Shown: in pieces, positions 61,156-64,000 of the stretch
Position numbering within the stretch: position 1 is the stretch's first letter
Layout: each line of letters opens with the position of its first letter
NCBI RefSeq assembly: GCF_030269925.1
Contig: NC_085123.1
Location: 8,308,001-8,372,000 of the forward strand
DNA length: 64,000 bases
From: Bombyx mori
Lineage: Eukaryota; Arthropoda; Insecta; Lepidoptera; Bombycidae
Direction: 5' to 3'
Notes under the pieces: model-generated
Databases searched by the model: none
What the model saw: the letters and a program-made list of their open reading frames with translations, nothing else
What the model was told of the DNA's origin: nothing
Translations under genes and position numbers: made by a program

Positions 61156-61965
61156 TTATGGATAAAATGGCATGTCCATATTATAATATATTGACGCAAG
61201 TATATAAAATCAATCTAGCTACTCCGACCACTAGCCATAATATACGCTTAAACTACAAGAACCACAATTTTTTTAAATAGATATTTTTGGAAAAAATACG
61301 GTATTTGAAATCATGACTAAATGGACCATATTTTGAAATAGGTTGCCAAAGGTAGTATGACGAAGAGGTCGACTTGCAACCAACTGAGTTTCTCGCCGGA
61401 TCTTATTAATGGTTCGCGAATCCGATCCGGTGCTAGATTATGAGAATCACTGTTTTTGTTATATAGGGTAAGTATTAACGATTCTCTGAGACTGAGCCCC
61501 TCGAGGCTACTAGCGATTTGGTAAGTTAAAAAAGGTACATGAAATACCGAATTAGCGAACACATTGTCGTATTTATTTAAGCAGATATACTGTTCGCTGT
61601 TTGGATTCATTTCATGCCTTGAATGATAAAAATATCACAGGTGCTATTCAAGATTGCAAAATATCTTTATGCGGAATTTCAACTGAATCCGTTCTGTCTT
61701 TTTTGCGTGATTGAGTAAAAGCGGTCAAACATACAAGTTTTTTTTTATTTATATGTATATATGTACATGTTAGTATAGATATGCAACTTGCATTTAAAAA
61801 GAAAATAAACGACATTGTACCTAATAGGTACCTACGTCTATTCAAATTGTGCCTGGTGAGTAAAATATTTAATTTTATACAAACCGACTATTCTAGTAAC
61901 TACAATAAGCTATAAAATGATACACTTAAAGATTAAGTATTAAAACTTTTTAAAATGAAAATTTT

Positions 61966-62028
61966 AGAGGTTGTGACATTGATTTCTGGGTGAATTAATA
62001 TCCCGAAATTTTCAGTGCCGCCCTCGTA
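61966..62028 (+). repeat. Solo mariner 3' end, tail to tail with the mariner at 62075
   Basis: TCCCGAAATTTTCAGTGCCG followed by CCCTCG and TA (62001-62028) matches the inverted end of the adjacent element in opposite orientation. Homology continues outward for about 35 bp. It is the end of a second, mostly lost copy, 46 bp from the first. Confidence 0.6.
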
Positions 62029-62074
62029 CTATCTGCCTTAATTTCCCGAAAGATTTTAATAAACTTTATATGTA

Positions 62075-63350
62075 CATAGGCGGCATTGAAAATTTCGGGA
62101 ATTAACGAAGTGACACAACATTAATATTTAAAAATGTATTTATTGCTTTTCGAAGTATTCTCCGCGCAATTTGACACATTTTTCCATTCCATTCCAACCA
62201 TTCCATTCGGAAGTTGGGGTCTCCAAAATGGCCGTTTTGTAGGCGTCCACAGCTTCTTCAGGTGATGAAAATCTCTGTCCACGCAATATATTCTTTATTT
62301 TAGGGAAAGTATAGAAATCATTAGGGCTTAAGTCGGGGCTGTACGGCGGATGGTCTAATAATTCTATGTTTTCTTGCACTAAAAACTCTTTTGTTCTGTG
62401 CGCGGTGTGAGAACTCGCATTGTCGTGATGGAGGATGATGCGGCGGTTGCAGTTCTCTTTACGGAGTTCAGAAACGACCTGTGGCAAACAAATGCTAGCA
62501 TACCATTCTGAATTAACCGTTCTTTGTCCCGCAAGAGGAATAGTCGTAACATGGCCGGTTTTGGAGACAAACGTGGCCACCATTTTTTTTGCAACACTCC
62601 GTGAACGAACAATTTTTGTTGGCTTTAACTCATTTTAGAACACCCAAACTCGTGACTGGTTTTTTGTTTCGGGTTCGTACGCGTATATCCAGGATTCGTC
62701 ACCTGATACAATGTTGTATACAGCATTTGAGGATCCTGCGTGGAATCTTTCGAGAGTTCCGACGCACCAAGTAACGCGAGCCGCTTTTTGCTCTTCACAG
62801 AGCGAATGCGGTATCCATCGGGAAAACAACTTTTTTACACCTAATTGTTCCTGCAAAATTATTTGTATTTGACTCATGCCAATGTCTAAAGCTGCCTGAA
62901 TTTCGCGGTATGTCACATGTCGATCTTCCTCAATCAGCTTACGCACAGCATCAACGTTTTCTTGGGTGGCTGCAGTTTTTAGACGTCCTTGACGGGGATC
63001 ATCACTAAGCTTGACACGTCCACGTTGAAACTCAGCAAACCAGCGATAAATTGTGGTTTTGGATGGGGCTTCATCACCAAATGCAGAAATCATCCGGTCA
63101 ACACACTGTTTTTGTGTTAAACCACTTCGAAAGTCATAATAAATCATCGCTCTTGAATTTTCTCGAGTCAATTCCATTTTTTCAACGACTAAACAAGTTT
63201 GACAAAACCTCGTGACAAGACTGAGAATCTTTTTTTAAATAAATAAATGGTATTCGATTTTTAAAACCAAGGAGTTTTCAATTAAAAAGATTTTAATATG
63301 ACAGGAACAGTGGAAATATTCCATTCCCGATACTTTTAGTGCAGCCCTCG
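62075..63350 (-). mobile_element. Mariner transposon, one nonsense mutation
   Basis: Flanked by TA (62073-62074 and 63351-63352). Inverted ends: right end inward CGAGGGCTGCACTAAAAGTA, left end CATAGGCGGCATTGAAAATT, so the left end has drifted. A single-frame transposase fills the middle. Length of about 1.28 kb is standard for mariner. Confidence 0.85.
62140..63177 (-). pseudogene. Mariner transposase (DD34D) with an in-frame stop
   Basis: Starts MELTRENSRAMIYYDFRSG with the paired helix-turn-helix region (KTTIYRWFAEF). Catalytic residues lie at GDESWIY, HHDNASSHT and SPNDF, with exactly 34 residues between the second and third Asp. A TAA at 62637-62635 follows VWVF; both halves are in the same frame, so a single substitution interrupts it. 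No frameshift was seen. It ends GEYFEKQ as mariner transposases typically do. Confidence 0.88.
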
Positions 63351-63391
63351 TATGTAATAATGCGCTGAGTGCTAACTTTTTTTATTGCCCA

Positions 63392-63677
63392 CTAGCTGAC
63401 CCGGCCGACTTCGTAGTGCCTCAATGGATAAATAAAAGACCTAAACTTTTGTATAAAATAACTTTAAAACAAGGAAAAGGAATCCGTCCGACGGGGGGCA
63501 CATCAAAGAGAAAACAAAATTGTTATTTTTATTTAATTCCGAGCATTTTCATATTTATTTACCTTTTAAACCTTCTCTGGACTTCCACAAATAATCCAAA
63601 ACCAAAATCAGCCAAATCGATCCAACCGTTCTCGAGTTTTAGCGAGACTAACGAACAGCAATTCATTTTTATATTAT
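63392..63677 (-). mobile_element. Helitron, reverse copy
   Basis: The plus strand begins A|CTAGCTGACCCGGCCGACTT. Intact empty site for the 67-bp insertion seen at 3927 (TTTTGTATAAAA). The 5' end is slightly truncated. Confidence 0.6.
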
Positions 63678-64000
63678 TGCCCATAAAACATGAATACTTA
63701 CCCTGAAACGTGACGTCAAAATCTTAATTGTATTGTTTAATTGCTCTTCTACTCTGTCAAATCGAAATGCATGACTTCTTTGCGGCCGAAACAGGCGACA
63801 TGGTCATACCGTGTGGTATGACAAAACGCACTATAACTAGTATAAGCCGTATTTGTTTAAATACATTTAATACATGTTTAAATACATGTTTAAATACATT
63901 TAAACAAATCGTAATCGTCGAAATCGACAAAGAGTTGGACGTGCAATTTAACTCATGCCAGCCCGTTGAGTATCTCGCCAGATCTTTTCAGCGGGTCGTG

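Overview
The window looks like nuclear DNA of a silkmoth (Bombyx mori or a close relative). It is AT-rich and intron-containing, with small exons, and it carries many copies of the tRNA-derived SINE Bm1 on both strands. It also holds 3' ends of a CR1/Jockey-like LINE, Helitrons with TC...CTAG ends, one mariner and one pogo-like transposon. No prokaryotic features, rRNA genes or stand-alone tRNA genes were seen. All gene models below come from reading splice junctions by eye and checking codon phase; no transcript was available.

Layout. 1-17186: no convincing protein gene; mostly transposon-derived and AT-rich spacer, with one candidate TATA promoter near 12041. 17187-25893 (+): a four-exon secreted mucin/peritrophin with 15 chitin-binding (CBM14) domains, including a single 5.6-kb exon. 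26474-32398 (-): a two-exon type II membrane protein (gene A) whose intron contains an apparently intact 1061-codon LINE. 34017-36149 (+): its divergent paralogue (gene B), head to head with A and with the same intron position and phase. 38752-43912 (+): a five-exon multi-pass membrane protein of 222 aa. 45968-46614 (+): a tentative small two-exon gene starting with a C-x4-C motif. 48528-58109 (-): a nine-exon, 718-aa DUF4781-like protein. A CpG-rich first exon on the opposite strand (51696-51704) is nested in its sixth intron. 59458-60815: a pogo-like element. 62075-63350: a mariner disabled by one stop codon.

There is no operon logic here. The most interesting points are the A/B pair, which resembles a sugar-transferase fold with its DXD site lost or changed; the expanded CBM14 mucin; a 67-bp Helitron-like insertion whose exact empty site is visible in two sister copies; a Helitron inside a Helitron at an A^T site; and the shared 3' tail of the Bm1 SINE and the LINE.
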